In this document: in pieces, positions 22,257 to 32,554 of the stretch | How the letters are laid out: each line of letters opens with the position of its first letter | Numbering within the stretch: the first letter of the stretch is position 1 | Source of the DNA: Gentiana macrophylla | Taxonomy: Eukaryota > Streptophyta > Magnoliopsida > Gentianales > Gentianaceae | DNA length: 64,000 nucleotides | Direction of reading: 5' to 3' | NCBI GenBank assembly: GCA_026214975.1 | Contig: JAOBSW010000993.1 | Span: 1-64,000, forward strand | The notes under the pieces: generated by a model | Seen by the model: the letters and a program-made list of their open reading frames with translations, nothing else | Told to the model about the DNA's origin: nothing | The model's database searches: none | Translations under genes and position numbers: made by a program

Positions 22257-24538
22257 ATGTCCTGTAGTAGTAGCGCAACAGAATCCAACAGGGGTAGTGA
22301 AACGCCCATTCACAGTCATTCTCCGCCACCTGTCGTTTTTGATTCCCTTCTCCGGCAAGACTCCGGCGAACCCACTGTTTCCTCTCCTCCTGTTCCCCAC
22401 CAACCTAAGAAATTGGTGACTAGGATGGATGGAAAAGGTGCAAAAGGGTGCCTTAGCACGCTTTCTTCTGAGGAGATCACAAGACTCTGCCAAAAATATA
22501 ATATCAATCCCCCACTCGAACCTCGACTCCCGTCTGGTCTCGCACCGCTTTTCTTTGTGAGCCCCGAGAGGATTTTGTCTGTCGTCTACGAGTCAACTTG
22601 CGAGTGGGTTAAGGTTCCCACTCTGTCCTGCCGTTCTCGCGATCCTCAAACATTATGAGGTCAGTATTTCCCAGATAGCCCCGAATGGCGTCAGGACTCT
22701 GATGGGGTTCCTAATAGCATGTCGAGTGGCTCAGGTCTGCTTCTCAGTGCCCTTGTTTCGATATTACTACAAGATTGCTGCTACGCCCGACAAGTTATGG
22801 TATTCCTTTCAGAGAAGAGCGAACCGACATGAGTTCATAACTAAGGGGCCTTCTTCTCATGGGGAGTGGAAGCCTCGATTTTTCTTTCTCCGTCATGGCC
22901 TGGATAACCCCTACATAAGGCAATGGAGGTCGAGAGACGGAGACAAGACAAGCTTGGGAAGGACCGGTTCCTCGTGAAGCTCGACTCTGGGTGGACATAG
23001 CTTCGAGGTGTGTACTCGAGACTGAGTCTCTGTATCACCCGGCCCACTTGGAGGAAGCTGGGCCAATGCCATATGTGGGCCTTCGCGTCCCAGATCACGA
23101 GAACCGTAGGAAACTTTCTTGTTTGTTTACTTTCGTTGTTTGTCGAGTTTGACGATTTGTCATTGGTCGATAAAACTAACCTTTTCCTTCGTTTCTTTGC
23201 GGTGGCGAGGTTCACAAAGTCACCAATCCCACACGCATTCCTGGGTCGGCCGTCGTGGTCGCTCCACCTACCGGGGTCGGGCTACCCTCGAATTGGCCGT
23301 GGCTGAAGCTAGGTGCCTTCTTCTTCCCGAAAAGGGTGCCATCGAGCTCGAACCCACCCTCGCCGCAATCGAATCGGCACCAACTGGATCTACCGAGCTA
23401 TCTCCGCTGGCGGTGGTTTAACAATCCGCTTTGGTTCTCTGCGTGATGAGGACGAGGAGGTGCTAGTCGAGTCGGACCGATTCTGAGAACTTCACGCCGA
23501 GACAGAGGTACCTCGGTCCAAGAAGAGGCCGATCACGCCGAGTTGGTGCAGGGAGCGACATCGTCGATCGAAAAGGGCCAAAGCGATCGAGGCTCCTATC
23601 GAGCTTGACGTCGACATGAATCGGACTCTTGAAGATTGTGCGGCACCTTGGAGGATAAAGCTTTGGCTATGGCGGTCCGGAAGTCGAATCGTCTCGTAAG
23701 TCGATTACAGTTCCATCCTTAAACTGCTACTTTTTCTCGACACGCATGCCTTGTTTATTTTCTGACCCTTCTTTGTCTTTTACAGAGTAACTATCTCAGT
23801 CGAGAGGCTGCTCGACGGCTGGCCAAGTTGAGTGAGTCGGCGGACGACTTGCGTAGAGAGAACGGCAAGTTGGCGTGGGAGCTTATTCTAAAGAACGCCG
23901 CTATCTCCGCCATGGATACTCAATATGAGACACTGAAGACAGAGTCGGTTGCCGAGTGTCAAAAGTTGCAGGAAAAACTAACGATTGCTGAGACGGAGTT
24001 GGCCAAAGCTGCGCAGACAAGTCGATGGCTGCCGAGAAGAGTTGGATCAACGGTGGCCGGAGAGGAACGACCAGGTAGGAGCCGCTCAAGGTGACCCATG
24101 AATTTGAGAAGGTACAGGCATGGCATAAGGCTTCCCTGGAGGACGGGCTAAAGCTCGACAGACCGAGATGCGCTTCGAGTCGAATTGGATCAAGCGCGCG
24201 CGCATCTCGAGACTGTTTCAACCGATGCGATCATGGAGTATCGTAAGTCGAGCAACCTTGAAGACGACCTGGAAGTGATCATGCGTGCCTCGATGATGGG
24301 CGGATACACTCTGGCCGTGGATCAAGTAAGGGCGGTCATTCATGACTTCGACATGTCGACTCTCGAGACACCAATGTTTTACAACCCTGACTCGGAGAAG
24401 ATATATGATCAATACATTGACGAGTTTCAACGGGGAGAGTCTCTGGCTATTAAATATGCTCCTTCTACTTCCGCCCCAATTCTGCCGATCCGGTCATTTG
24501 TCGATCCGAGCTCCGCCAATCCTGAGCCGACTTCCTGA
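22257..24538 (+). pseudogene. Antisense ORF (aORF) with gypsy-type transposase-like domain
   Basis: This gene runs opposite to gag-pol, between pol and the 3' LTR, where Tat elements carry an extra antisense ORF. From ATG 22257 a Ser-rich start leads to LSSEEITRLCQKYNI (about 22460-22500). A frameshift near 22610 moves the frame to ISQIAPNGVRTLMGFLIACR (22660-22720) and WKPRFFFL (about 22870), which fit the 'putative gypsy-type transposase' family (PF04195-like). A stop at 22975 and further shifts follow. After a likely intron (23696-23785) a charged coiled-coil region (23790-24060) and a C-terminal part ending at 24538 follow. The molecular role of such proteins is unknown; 'transposase' is only a family label. 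At least three frame breaks make it a pseudogene as read. Confidence 0.75.
23696..23785 (+). other. Probable 90-bp intron in the antisense ORF
   Basis: It begins GTAAGT and ends in a pyrimidine tract with TTTTACAG. Joining 23695 to 23786 keeps one frame (…AVRKSNRL | SNYLSREA…) that continues into the coiled-coil segment. Reading through the intron hits stops. Splicing is inferred from sequence only. Confidence 0.6.
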
Positions 24539-24905
24539 AACCAACCCTTGATTATTGTCTTTTTTAGATCTTTTGTCGATTTCTTACTCTGAACTTGGAT
24601 ATTGTAACAACATTTATTTTAACTTTGGCTGGTCTTTTCGACCTGGCCATGTTTTGTAATAACTTCATTTTGAATTTCACTTGCTTTTGAAATTTGGTTT
24701 TTCTTTTCTTGTTGCTTTGTTCGACTTCTCAATATGTTGTAGTTTTCTTGCTGAGCCTTTGGCTCTGCTCGATACTCGATATTTGTTTTATTTACTGCTC
24801 GCTTTATTGACGTTGTGTTGTCCCCCAAGTGTATTATGAACCTTTGGTTCTTAATGCACTTGAGATCGACCCGCTTGTCTTGGCCTTTTTGTCTCATGGA
24901 CTTAT
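24539..24905. other. Noncoding spacer of the Tat element
   Basis: T-rich plus strand downstream of the aORF stop. It probably holds the aORF 3' UTR; no AATAAA is evident. Confidence 0.5.
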
Positions 24906-24906
24906 T

Positions 24907-25240
24907 CGACCTTAGGCTGAGCGCTTTAATGTGAACTGTCCCTGGTTTTGGTCTTTTTCGCCACTTAGGCTCTTTCGACCATCGACTGGGACAGGTGGCC
25001 CGACTATGCGAACCGTCCTTTGTCCAGACCTTTTTCGCCTCTTAGGCTCATTCGGCTTTCGACTGGGACATTTGGCCCGACCCTGCGAACCGTCCTTTGC
25101 TTTATCCTCGTTCGCCACTTAGGCCCGTTCGGATTTTAGCTTGGACCTGTGGCCCGACCCTGCGAACCGTCTTTGAGCCTTTGCATTTGTTGCCAATTAG
25201 GCTAACTTTGCTTTTGGCTTCATCGAGATGTCCGACCTGC
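24907..25240. repeat. 77-bp tandem repeat in the pol-aORF spacer
   Basis: cgccacttaggc-type starts occur at 24959, 25036, 25113 and 25191, spacings 77, 77 and 78. Each unit contains cttaggc, gactgggac, tggcccgac and gcgaaccgtc. The last copy is partial and an older partial copy (cgaccttaggc, 24907) precedes the array. Confidence 0.9.
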
Positions 25241-25436
25241 GGACTTCTCTTCTCGTCGACAACTGTTTTGCCTTAACATTTTTTTATCACATTGGACTTG
25301 TATTGGCTATAATCTCAACAAACACAGAAAAACATCTCGAGAAAACACCAGCTTATTAGAATACTCATAAAATTGTCCCATGGACTTATTACAAGATTTA
25401 AAAACTGAAAAGTAAATAAGTTCATCAAAGCTTATC

Positions 25437-28400
25437 TCAAACATAATATTTCCGCAGATTGTTGGCGTGCCAATGTCGAGGGACCGTGGTTCCATCCGCT
25501 CGACCAAGTTGATAAGACCCTTTGGGGTGAACCTTCAAGATCTGATATGGGCCTTCCCAATTCAGTGCCAACTTTCCGACTGCTTCCTGTCGACTTGCTT
25601 CGTTCTTTCTCAGAACTAGATCTCGACTTTGAAGTATCTATGTCGACCCTCGAGTTGTAGTAATCTTGAGAAATTCTCTCGCTTATACCTTGCCATTCTC
25701 GGGCCGAGGCTATCTCTCTTCGCTCTTCGACACGTTGTCCCTTCGTCGGAGTTCGGGGTCATTTGTCTCAACGTTGTAGGCCGTAACTCGAGGAGAGGAA
25801 CACCGATCTCGGCGGGAATCACGCGCCGCATCCATATACCAAAGAGAAAGGAGTTTCTCCGCCGATGAATTAGGAGCACATCTATACGACCATAGGATGC
25901 TCGGAAGTTGCATTGCCCAATCTCGACCTTCGCCTCTAGTCTCTTCTTTAACCCCAACTTGATCTCGTCGATTAGTTTGCTCAACTTGACCGTTTGCTGT
26001 GGGTGTGCCATCGAGGTGAATCGGTTGGTCGATGTGATACTCGGCCGCACCATTCTCTAACTTTTCGGTCTTCGAATCGAGTACCGTTATCCGAGATCGA
26101 GCCTTCGAATTCCGTACCTGCATAGAATGTCGACCCACAAGAATTTTTTGATGGTTGCAGCTCGGATGTCGGGCAAGGCTTTAGCCTCTACCCATTTCGT
26201 AAAATAGTCAACTGCGACAACCACAAACTTGAGATTTCCCGGGGCTCGGGGTAGAGGTCCGACAATGTCGACTCCCCACTGATCGAAAGGCCATGCTGAC
26301 GAGATGACATTCATGTCCTGTGCTTGTTGGTGAGAAATATTATCATGAATCTGACAAGAATTGCATTTTTGGACAAGATTATTCGCATCCCGTTGCATCG
26401 ATGGCCAAAAATACCCAGCTAACTTGCACTTTCGAGCTAACATTCTGGCTCCACAGTGATTCCCACAGGCTCCTCTATGAATTTCTTCTAAGAGATACTC
26501 GCCTTCAGTTTCAGAAACACATCTTAACCATGGACTCACAAAAGATTTTCGATAGAGGATGTCGTCGAAGAACGCATATCGAGCCGATTGGAGTCGAATT
26601 TTTCTGGCTTGTATCTTGTCCGATGGTAGAATTCCGTCTTTGAGGTAAAGAGCGATCGAGTCCATCCACGTGGCCTGCTGAGTAATCGGCTGGGCCTCCG
26701 TCTCGATGTAACTCCTATCGGTCAATAACTCGACTAGAACCTTCTTATTCGACATGAAGTTCGATGCAAGCTTTGAGAGGGCATCGGCCCTTTTGTTCTG
26801 ACTTCGAGGAATCTGTTCGAATTGAACTATCTTGAACTTAGGTATGAGACCTTGGACAACTACTAAGTAATTCTTCATTGTTTCTTCCTTAGCCTCATAC
26901 TCCCCTTTCACATGGTTCACTACCAGTTGTGAGTCGCTATACACCAATAAATCCTCGACACCCAGCTTTAGAGCAAGCTTCAATCCGGTTATCATGAGCT
27001 TGAAAATACGGCCTCAACTTTCTCGAGGCGTGAACTAAACTTAATGCTAACATCTCAGCTGGTGAGTACCGGACCTCGGGGCCATGTAATGCCTTGCTGA
27101 CTAAGTAGATTGGCACTTGGCCATGCACCCCTTCTCGAACCAGGACCGCACTCACTGCCTCATCGCACACTGACAGATAAACCAACAATTTTTCCCCTTC
27201 TCGAAGGGAAGTGAGCGTAGGTAGCTCTGATAAATATGCTTTCAATTCTTCAAAGGCTGTCTGACAGGTATCATCCCAATGGAAAGGACTGGCCTTGCGA
27301 AGTATCTTGAAGAATGGTAGTGCACGCTGAGCGGATCTCGATAGGAATCTGTTGAGAGCGGCCATTCGACCGGTGAGTCTTTGAACTTCCTTTATATTTC
27401 GAGGTGCGGGCATATTCTTCAACGTGTCAATTTTGTCCGGGTTCGCTCGAATCCCGTCCTTCGAAATCATATAGCCCAAGAACTTACCCGACCTGACTCT
27501 AAAAGTACATTTCTTCGGGTTCAACCTCATCTCGCGTCTCCTCAACACTTCAAAAACCTCTCGAGCATCGACCTGGCATCGACTCATAGACCGACTCTTG
27601 ATAAGCAGGTCATCTACATAAACCTCCATGCATCTACCAATTTGCTTTGCAAAGATCTTATTGACTGCCCTCTGGTATGTTGCCCTAGCATTCTTTAATC
27701 CGAATGGCATGGTCACATAGCAGAAGGTTCCAAATTCTGTGATAAATGCTGTTTTCTCCGCGTCTCGAGGGTCCATCAGAATTTGATGGTATCCTTTATA
27801 AGCGTCTAAAAAACCAAAAACTTCAAAGTCGATAGTCGAGTCTACTAACCTGTCAATTTTAGGCAGCGGATATGAGTCTTTCGGGCATGCTTTGTTCAAG
27901 TCCGTGAAGTCCACGCACATGCGCCAACTGCCATCGGGCTTCTTGACTAATACCGGATTAGCTAGCCATTCTGGATAAAATACCTCTTTCACTATCTTGG
28001 CTGCTAGTAGCTTGCCGACTTCCAACTCGATGGCCTCAAGTCGATCCGACGCAAAATTTCTCTTCTTCTGCTTGACTGGCTTCTTAGCCTGGTCAATTTC
28101 GAGCCTATGAACCGCAATGTCGGTAGACAACCCCGGTATGTCAGTGGCTTTCCAGGAGAAGATGTCCCTGAACTCGACTAATAATTCAATCAGTAGCTGT
28201 TTTTCCTTCTCTGGGATCCAAATCCCGACTTGCACACATTGTTCGTCCTCTCCCTCCCAGAGTCGGAAGTTTTCAACTGCATCACTAGAGACCCAATTCT
28301 TCTCATCCTCTTCCTCTGGAATCAGTTCCTCGACTAAGACTTGTTGAACCGCCATCTTCCCATTCATGACGACCGAGTTACAACTCCGAGCGACTTCAAC

Positions 28401-30555
28401 ATCACCTTTCACTTCGTGGGAACCGTTCCTAGTTGGAAACTTCATGCTATTATGGAACGTTGAGATAATTGCCCGCAAGTCGAAAAGCGCAGGTCGCCCC
28501 AGAATAACGTTATACGCGGATGGAGCTTTGACCACCACATAACTCAACTCGAGAGTCCTTCCTTTCTCTCCATCTCCTACTGTCGTGAGTAGCTTTATCG
28601 ATCTCATGGGATGGACTGCTTGCCCGGTGAATCCAAACAGAGGAGATGCTATGGGAGCTAAGTCTTTCTCTTTCAACTTCATTGCTTGAAACGCCGAGTA
28701 ATAGATAATATTCACTGCACTCCCGTTATCGATACAGACTCTCGATACCCGGGCTCGGCTGATCACGGCTTCGATAACTAACCCTTCGCTGTGACTCCTA
28801 GACTTTGGGATATCATCGCGAGGGCCGTACCCGACTTCTGTCGTGAATCTGAGCTGCTTGCGCTCTCTCGAGCTACTAGCTGGCTCTTCACAGGCCTGGT
28901 CTTTATCACTTTCCCCAGGACCGAAGATCGTATTGACGTAGTTCACTGGTCGATTATCTTCATACCTATCTCGACCGAAGTTATCTCTGTTGTTTCCATC
29001 CCGACCTGGAGATCGGTTCCTCTGAGGTGATCGATCTCTTCGTCTTTGGGCGTCTCGGCCTCGATTCCTATCTTGATCAGAGTTCTTTCTTTTATATTCT
29101 CCCGCGCGCCCGGGCCCATCATACCGAGATCCATCAACAACTTCGTCTAGCTTTCCTTCGTGGATGCAAACGTCGATATCTTTTTTCAAGTCGATACAGT
29201 CCTCTGTCGTATGACCGATATCTTCATGAAAATCGCAGTACTTACTTGCATTCCTCTTTTCTCGAGGTTTCTTCAATGGTGGCGGTTTCTTGCGGTTTTT
29301 TTGAAAGCATGATCGATAACACCTCGGCTCGAGATCGATTGAGTGGAATAAAATCTTTATCACGCGTGGGTCCCTTCTGCCCCCACGGTGCGAGAGGCGT
29401 GTTTCGATACGGTCCCGCACAGACGGCTTCTTCATCGATGTCATGTCTCTTGGATTGGCTCCGGTTCGACCTCGGTTGTCCTTTTGGAATCCATCAGGTC
29501 CGGATTGGGTGTGCCTTCACACCCGCCTCTCCCTTGATGAATCGATGTACCACATTAACACATTCGCCCATCATGTGGGGGCGTCTCGCACAACTTCACG
29601 TATAACTTTGTATTACGCAGCCCCCCCACGAACGAAGTGATCAGAAGTCGGTCATCTGCATCCTTGACCTGCATGGCCTCGAGATTAAACATCCTCAAAT
29701 ACTCCATCACTGTTTCGTCCTTTTGCTGCCTCACGTTCATGAGGTGCGTGGCACTTAGATGAAACTTCTTATTCACTATAAACGCATCTCGGAATTTGCG
29801 GCGAGCATGGCGTGGCGGAGATCGACCCTGGTCTTAGCTTCGTGAACCATTCTCTTGCTCGACCTACGAGTAGCGTCTCAAACGCCCGACATCGCATCGC
29901 GTCGGGTGCTCCATCCAATCTCATCTGAGATAGATACCTATGGAGATGGTCCTCTGGGTCGGTGGTACCATCGTGACGGCTCTATCTTCGTATCTTAAAA
30001 CCTTGGGTTTAGGAAAGCTCTCGATCTCCTTAGTGAAGGGAGACTCTAACCATAACGAGACCTGGTTCTTTCCCAGAATAACATTCAACTCCTCCCTGAC
30101 GCTATCATCATCCATTTTCTGGTGTTTTTGATGGATCTCACGCCTCTTCCTCTCCACTGAGCTAGAGGACGCACTGACTTCGTCTCCAGGAGTCTGTTTA
30201 GGTTTATTCATCGCATCTTTCCGACCGTCCTCCGCCGCGACGTCTTTCTGGGCGGCGGCCGCTTGCCTTTGTGCTGTAACCGCCTCCGCAATAATTGGAG
30301 ACATTGCTTCCAAGTTTTCCCCCCTGCTAACTGATCTATAAGCGCTCGATATTCTGGAGCAAGTCCTTGCTTTTCGTGCTGGGGATTTTCCTGGATAGGA
30401 TCCAAGACTGGATCTTTCCTTCCCTGCTTTTGCTGAGGATCTTGCTGAACGAGATCCAAGACTGGATCTTTCTCCCCTTGCGTGTCGGGATCGGACGGCT
30501 TGTTGATGTGGGAGCCTTGATCGGCAGCTTTGGATGCAGTTTTTCTGGGAGGCAT
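25437..30555 (-). pseudogene. Tat-lineage gag-pol polyprotein, frameshifted and internally deleted
   Basis: The likely start is the ATG at 30555 (MPPRKT…). A G-run near 30318-30324 is one base short and shifts the gag frame; a second break lies before the gag core (29776-29555, MNKKFHLSA…). One long frame, 29444-26937, then covers the zinc knuckle CDFHEDIGHTTEDC (CX2HX4HX4C), an Arg/Asp-rich linker, protease (CIDNGSAVN), reverse transcriptase with YVDD (about 27620) and the start of retroviral-type RNase H. A deletion follows, then a frame from 26995 with the end of a second RNase H (VYSDSQLVVN), the integrase HHCC finger and the first catalytic Asp (WGVDIVGPL). The integrase core's later part is shifted near 26100; its C-terminus (RKYYV, stop at 25437) is still readable. 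Confidence 0.9.
26937..29444 (-). CDS. Longest open part of the Tat polyprotein: gag finger, PR, RT, RH
   Basis: This is an 835-codon open stretch of the gag-pol above, not a separate gene; its first Met is internal. Visible positions are: zinc knuckle residues 70-83, protease DNG 239-241, RT from about 450 with YVDD at 609-612, and the retroviral-type RNase H/connection from about 720. It ends in 20 residues of wrong-frame sequence where the deletion junction shifts the frame (about 26995). RT motifs are uninterrupted, so the enzyme part decayed little. Confidence 0.85.
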   Translation of the reverse strand: MTSMKKPSVRDRIETRLSHRGGRRDPRVIKILFHSIDLEPRCYRSCFQKNRKKPPPLKKPREKRNASKYCDFHEDIGHTTEDCIDLKKDIDVCIHEGKLDEVVDGSRYDGPGRAGEYKRKNSDQDRNRGRDAQRRRDRSPQRNRSPGRDGNNRDNFGRDRYEDNRPVNYVNTIFGPGESDKDQACEEPASSSRERKQLRFTTEVGYGPRDDIPKSRSHSEGLVIEAVISRARVSRVCIDNGSAVNIIYYSAFQAMKLKEKDLAPIASPLFGFTGQAVHPMRSIKLLTTVGDGEKGRTLELSYVVVKAPSAYNVILGRPALFDLRAIISTFHNSMKFPTRNGSHEVKGDVEVARSCNSVVMNGKMAVQQVLVEELIPEEEDEKNWVSSDAVENFRLWEGEDEQCVQVGIWIPEKEKQLLIELLVEFRDIFSWKATDIPGLSTDIAVHRLEIDQAKKPVKQKKRNFASDRLEAIELEVGKLLAAKIVKEVFYPEWLANPVLVKKPDGSWRMCVDFTDLNKACPKDSYPLPKIDRLVDSTIDFEVFGFLDAYKGYHQILMDPRDAEKTAFITEFGTFCYVTMPFGLKNARATYQRAVNKIFAKQIGRCMEVYVDDLLIKSRSMSRCQVDAREVFEVLRRREMRLNPKKCTFRVRSGKFLGYMISKDGIRANPDKIDTLKNMPAPRNIKEVQRLTGRMAALNRFLSRSAQRALPFFKILRKASPFHWDDTCQTAFEELKAYLSELPTLTSLREGEKLLVYLSVCDEAVSAVLVREGVHGQVPIYLVSKALHGPEVRYSPAEMLALSLVHASRKLRPYFQAHDNRIEACSKAGCRGFIGV

Positions 30556-30603
30556 CGTGTTCTTGTGTATCCGATCAATAGAAGGCCCTCCTTCTAGCGC
30601 CAA
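30553..30603 (-). other. Leader and primer-binding site of the Tat element
   Basis: On the minus strand TTGGCGCTAGAAGGAGGGCC follows the 5' LTR directly (30603-30584). A TGGCGC start directly at the LTR is typical of gypsy primer sites. I cannot name the tRNA. The leader to the gag ATG is only about 48 bp. Confidence 0.6.
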
Positions 30604-31180
30604 TGACGATGACAAATTATGTCACCTCAATAATATGGGCCCTAATTTGAATCTAATGAAGAACACTCAAGAACCCTAATGCCTAAAAGAACGTGGTGGT
30701 GGATTTTAGTATTGCGGCTGAGTCTAAGATCATATCTTAGATTGCCTACGTATCCTGTTATATTCCAGGAATCAAGCCTTACGTAGTTTCTGGAATGGGG
30801 TATTTATAATGACAATACTTGCCTAAACCCTAAGGTTAAGCCGGCTTATGTTATTGTCACCTTTACCCTTAAATGGGCCTTGACCCTTGCCCAAGGTATC
30901 GCTATTAATGGGCTTGGTAAGCTGATGCGGACTCTGTCCTCGATATCGATATACCGACTGCGGTGATCGACTCGGGACTCACCGTCCTTCATTGCTAAAT
31001 GGGTGCGATCGGACGCCCTACACCGCTTTCGGTAGTCGATAGTCGATCGTCGTAGCCTGGCGTTTATGAGATGGCTTTGGCCTCTAGCCTGGGCGTCGAC
31101 ATGAATACACTGGTGTTACTTTATAGGGTGATGACCAACCGATAGATGACACGTGGAGGGAGTGAAACCCTGTATCGTCA
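30604..31180 (-). repeat. 5' LTR of the Tat element
   Basis: 577 bp, TGACGATGACAA to CTGTATCGTCA on the plus strand. It contains the candidate promoter for gag-pol, with CTCCACGTGTCA near its start on the coding strand and gataccc/ccctataaag (TATA-like, about 31120). Confidence 0.95.
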
Positions 31181-31357
31181 GACACCTATTCAACAATTTC
31201 TTTAACGACGATTTTGAGAATTGTCATTTTGGTATTATAAATTGACAGTTATTTGTAAACTAAATCATATTTAAAAGGAGAATTAATAAAACGAGGAGAG
31301 CACCGTTTTTTTAATCTATTGTGAGTGCATTAAATTTTTTTTTTGGGATCCGGCCGG
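31181..31357. other. Short spacer, no gene
   Basis: This may be the continuation of the LTR-like block interrupted by the Tat insertion at 21268. Nothing diagnostic is seen. Confidence 0.4.
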
Positions 31358-32070
31358 TAGGGCTGAACAAAATAACCAGTAAACCAATCCAAACCGTAAA
31401 CCGATCCAATCCAATCCAATTAACCAAACCAATAACAAACCAAATAAATTGGTTTGCTTAGAACCAAACCGAATTGCATTGGGTTGTTTTCGAATATTTT
31501 TAATTATACCCAATCCAATTCAATCTTAACCAAACAAAAAAAATTATACATTAATTATATATGTTACATTCATTACCCAACTGACCCAATACAACCTAAT
31601 ATTTTTTCAATATAACCCATTATATAACAATCTCAGACTCTCGGCTCAATTAGCCCAATAGTAGAGTTTAGTTCAGTCTTTTGCTTTTTTGATGTAAATA
31701 TGTAAATCAGTAAATGCATGTATGTTAGTATGCAACAATTGAGGATTGATTGCAGCTGAATTATATTGTAATGTGTTGTTACTTGTTAGTTGTTTTAATA
31801 AATTTTTTATATCATTTTGGTTTGTAATTTATTTTAGTTTATATGTAGCTATTTAGAGTTTATGTAAAAAATGTTGGTTATATCATGTTTTTTTATTTAA
31901 ATATTCGGCTTGTTAAACCGAAACTAACTCAATCCAAACTGAAACTAATTTGAACCAAACCATTTCACTTCGTTTTGGTTTAGTTTGAGAACGAATTATG
32001 ACGCCCCAAACCGACCCGAGTCTTTCGAAACCAACCCAAACTCATCCAAATCAATCCAAGCTCAGCCCTA
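31358..32070. mobile_element. Non-autonomous hAT element, 713 bp
   Basis: The ends are TAGGGCTGA and TCAGCCCTA, a perfect 9-bp inverted pair. They are flanked by 8-bp duplications ccggccgg (31350-31357) and ccgaccgg (32071-32078) with one mismatch. Subterminal regions are packed with short aaccaa/aatcca repeats in inverted arrangement, typical of hAT transposase-binding zones. There is no transposase. Confidence 0.85.
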
Positions 32071-32112
32071 CCGACCGGTATTAAACTCATTGGAGAAAAG
32101 TTTTTATACAAC

Positions 32113-32352
32113 AAAAAAACGGTTAAACCCTAACCGTGAGGGCCCCCTCGCCCCCGATCCCACAGGAATGCGAGGAGAGGTTAATCAGGAGCTTAGAGCT
32201 TAGAGTCAAGGGCTGTCTTAGTTCCCCATCACTGAAGTTTTAGCCATCGGAAATCAACCCCTTTTACGGGAATCGAACCTCTGACCTCCAGCTTAGGGTC
32301 CAGACTGTCATTACAACACCTCAGCTCCTCACCACTAGGCCATATCCGGGGG
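32113..32352 (-). mobile_element. tRNA-derived SINE
   Basis: On the minus strand an A box (TGGCCTAGTGG, about 32342-32332) and B box (GGTTCGATTCC, about 32281-32271) are present, at a normal pol III spacing with an inserted stretch. The 3' part, ending ggtttaaccgtttttttg, matches the SINE at 47477-47671. Flanks agttattacaaca and agtttttatacaaca form an imperfect TSD. Confidence 0.75.
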
Positions 32353-32384
32353 ATAAAGTTATTACAACACATATTATATTAATA

Positions 32385-32554
32385 GGTGATGTCAAATGAA
32401 TGGTTGAGATCGTCTATACTTACCTTCTATCATCTAGTACTGGTGTGTAGTCATGAGTTGAACAAATCTCAACCATCCGCACATTAATATCAGCTCTATA
32501 ATAACTCATTCTTCTCAGGTCATTACTACCAATCAATTTGTATTCCTACAATAT
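32385..32554. repeat. Repeat B, copy 1
   Basis: It is about 170 bp from ggtgatgtcaaatgaatgg to tcctacaatat and recurs at 37392-37558 with about six differences plus a 3-bp indel. Inside, atggttgagat and atctcaaccat are inverted, so it can fold. Confidence 0.85.

Larger units (their letters stand above)
21269..31180 (-). mobile_element. Ty3/gypsy Tat-lineage retrotransposon, 9.9 kb, both LTRs
   Basis: Two LTRs of 575 and 577 bp (TGACGAT...ATCGTCA) bracket gag-pol on the minus strand and an antisense gene on the plus strand. The Tat assignment rests on three things: an additional RNase H-like segment after the retroviral-type one, the order gag-PR-RT-RH-RH-IN, and an antisense ORF with tandem repeats between pol and the 3' LTR. 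The LTRs differ at roughly ten substitutions plus a few indels, about 2%. Flanking 5-mers are gatac and gacac, a TSD with one mismatch. Gag-pol has frameshifts and a deletion, so it is not autonomous as read. Confidence 0.92.

Noticed and set aside
22251..22507. Minus frames under the aORF
   Set aside because: Shadows of the better supported plus-strand antisense gene.
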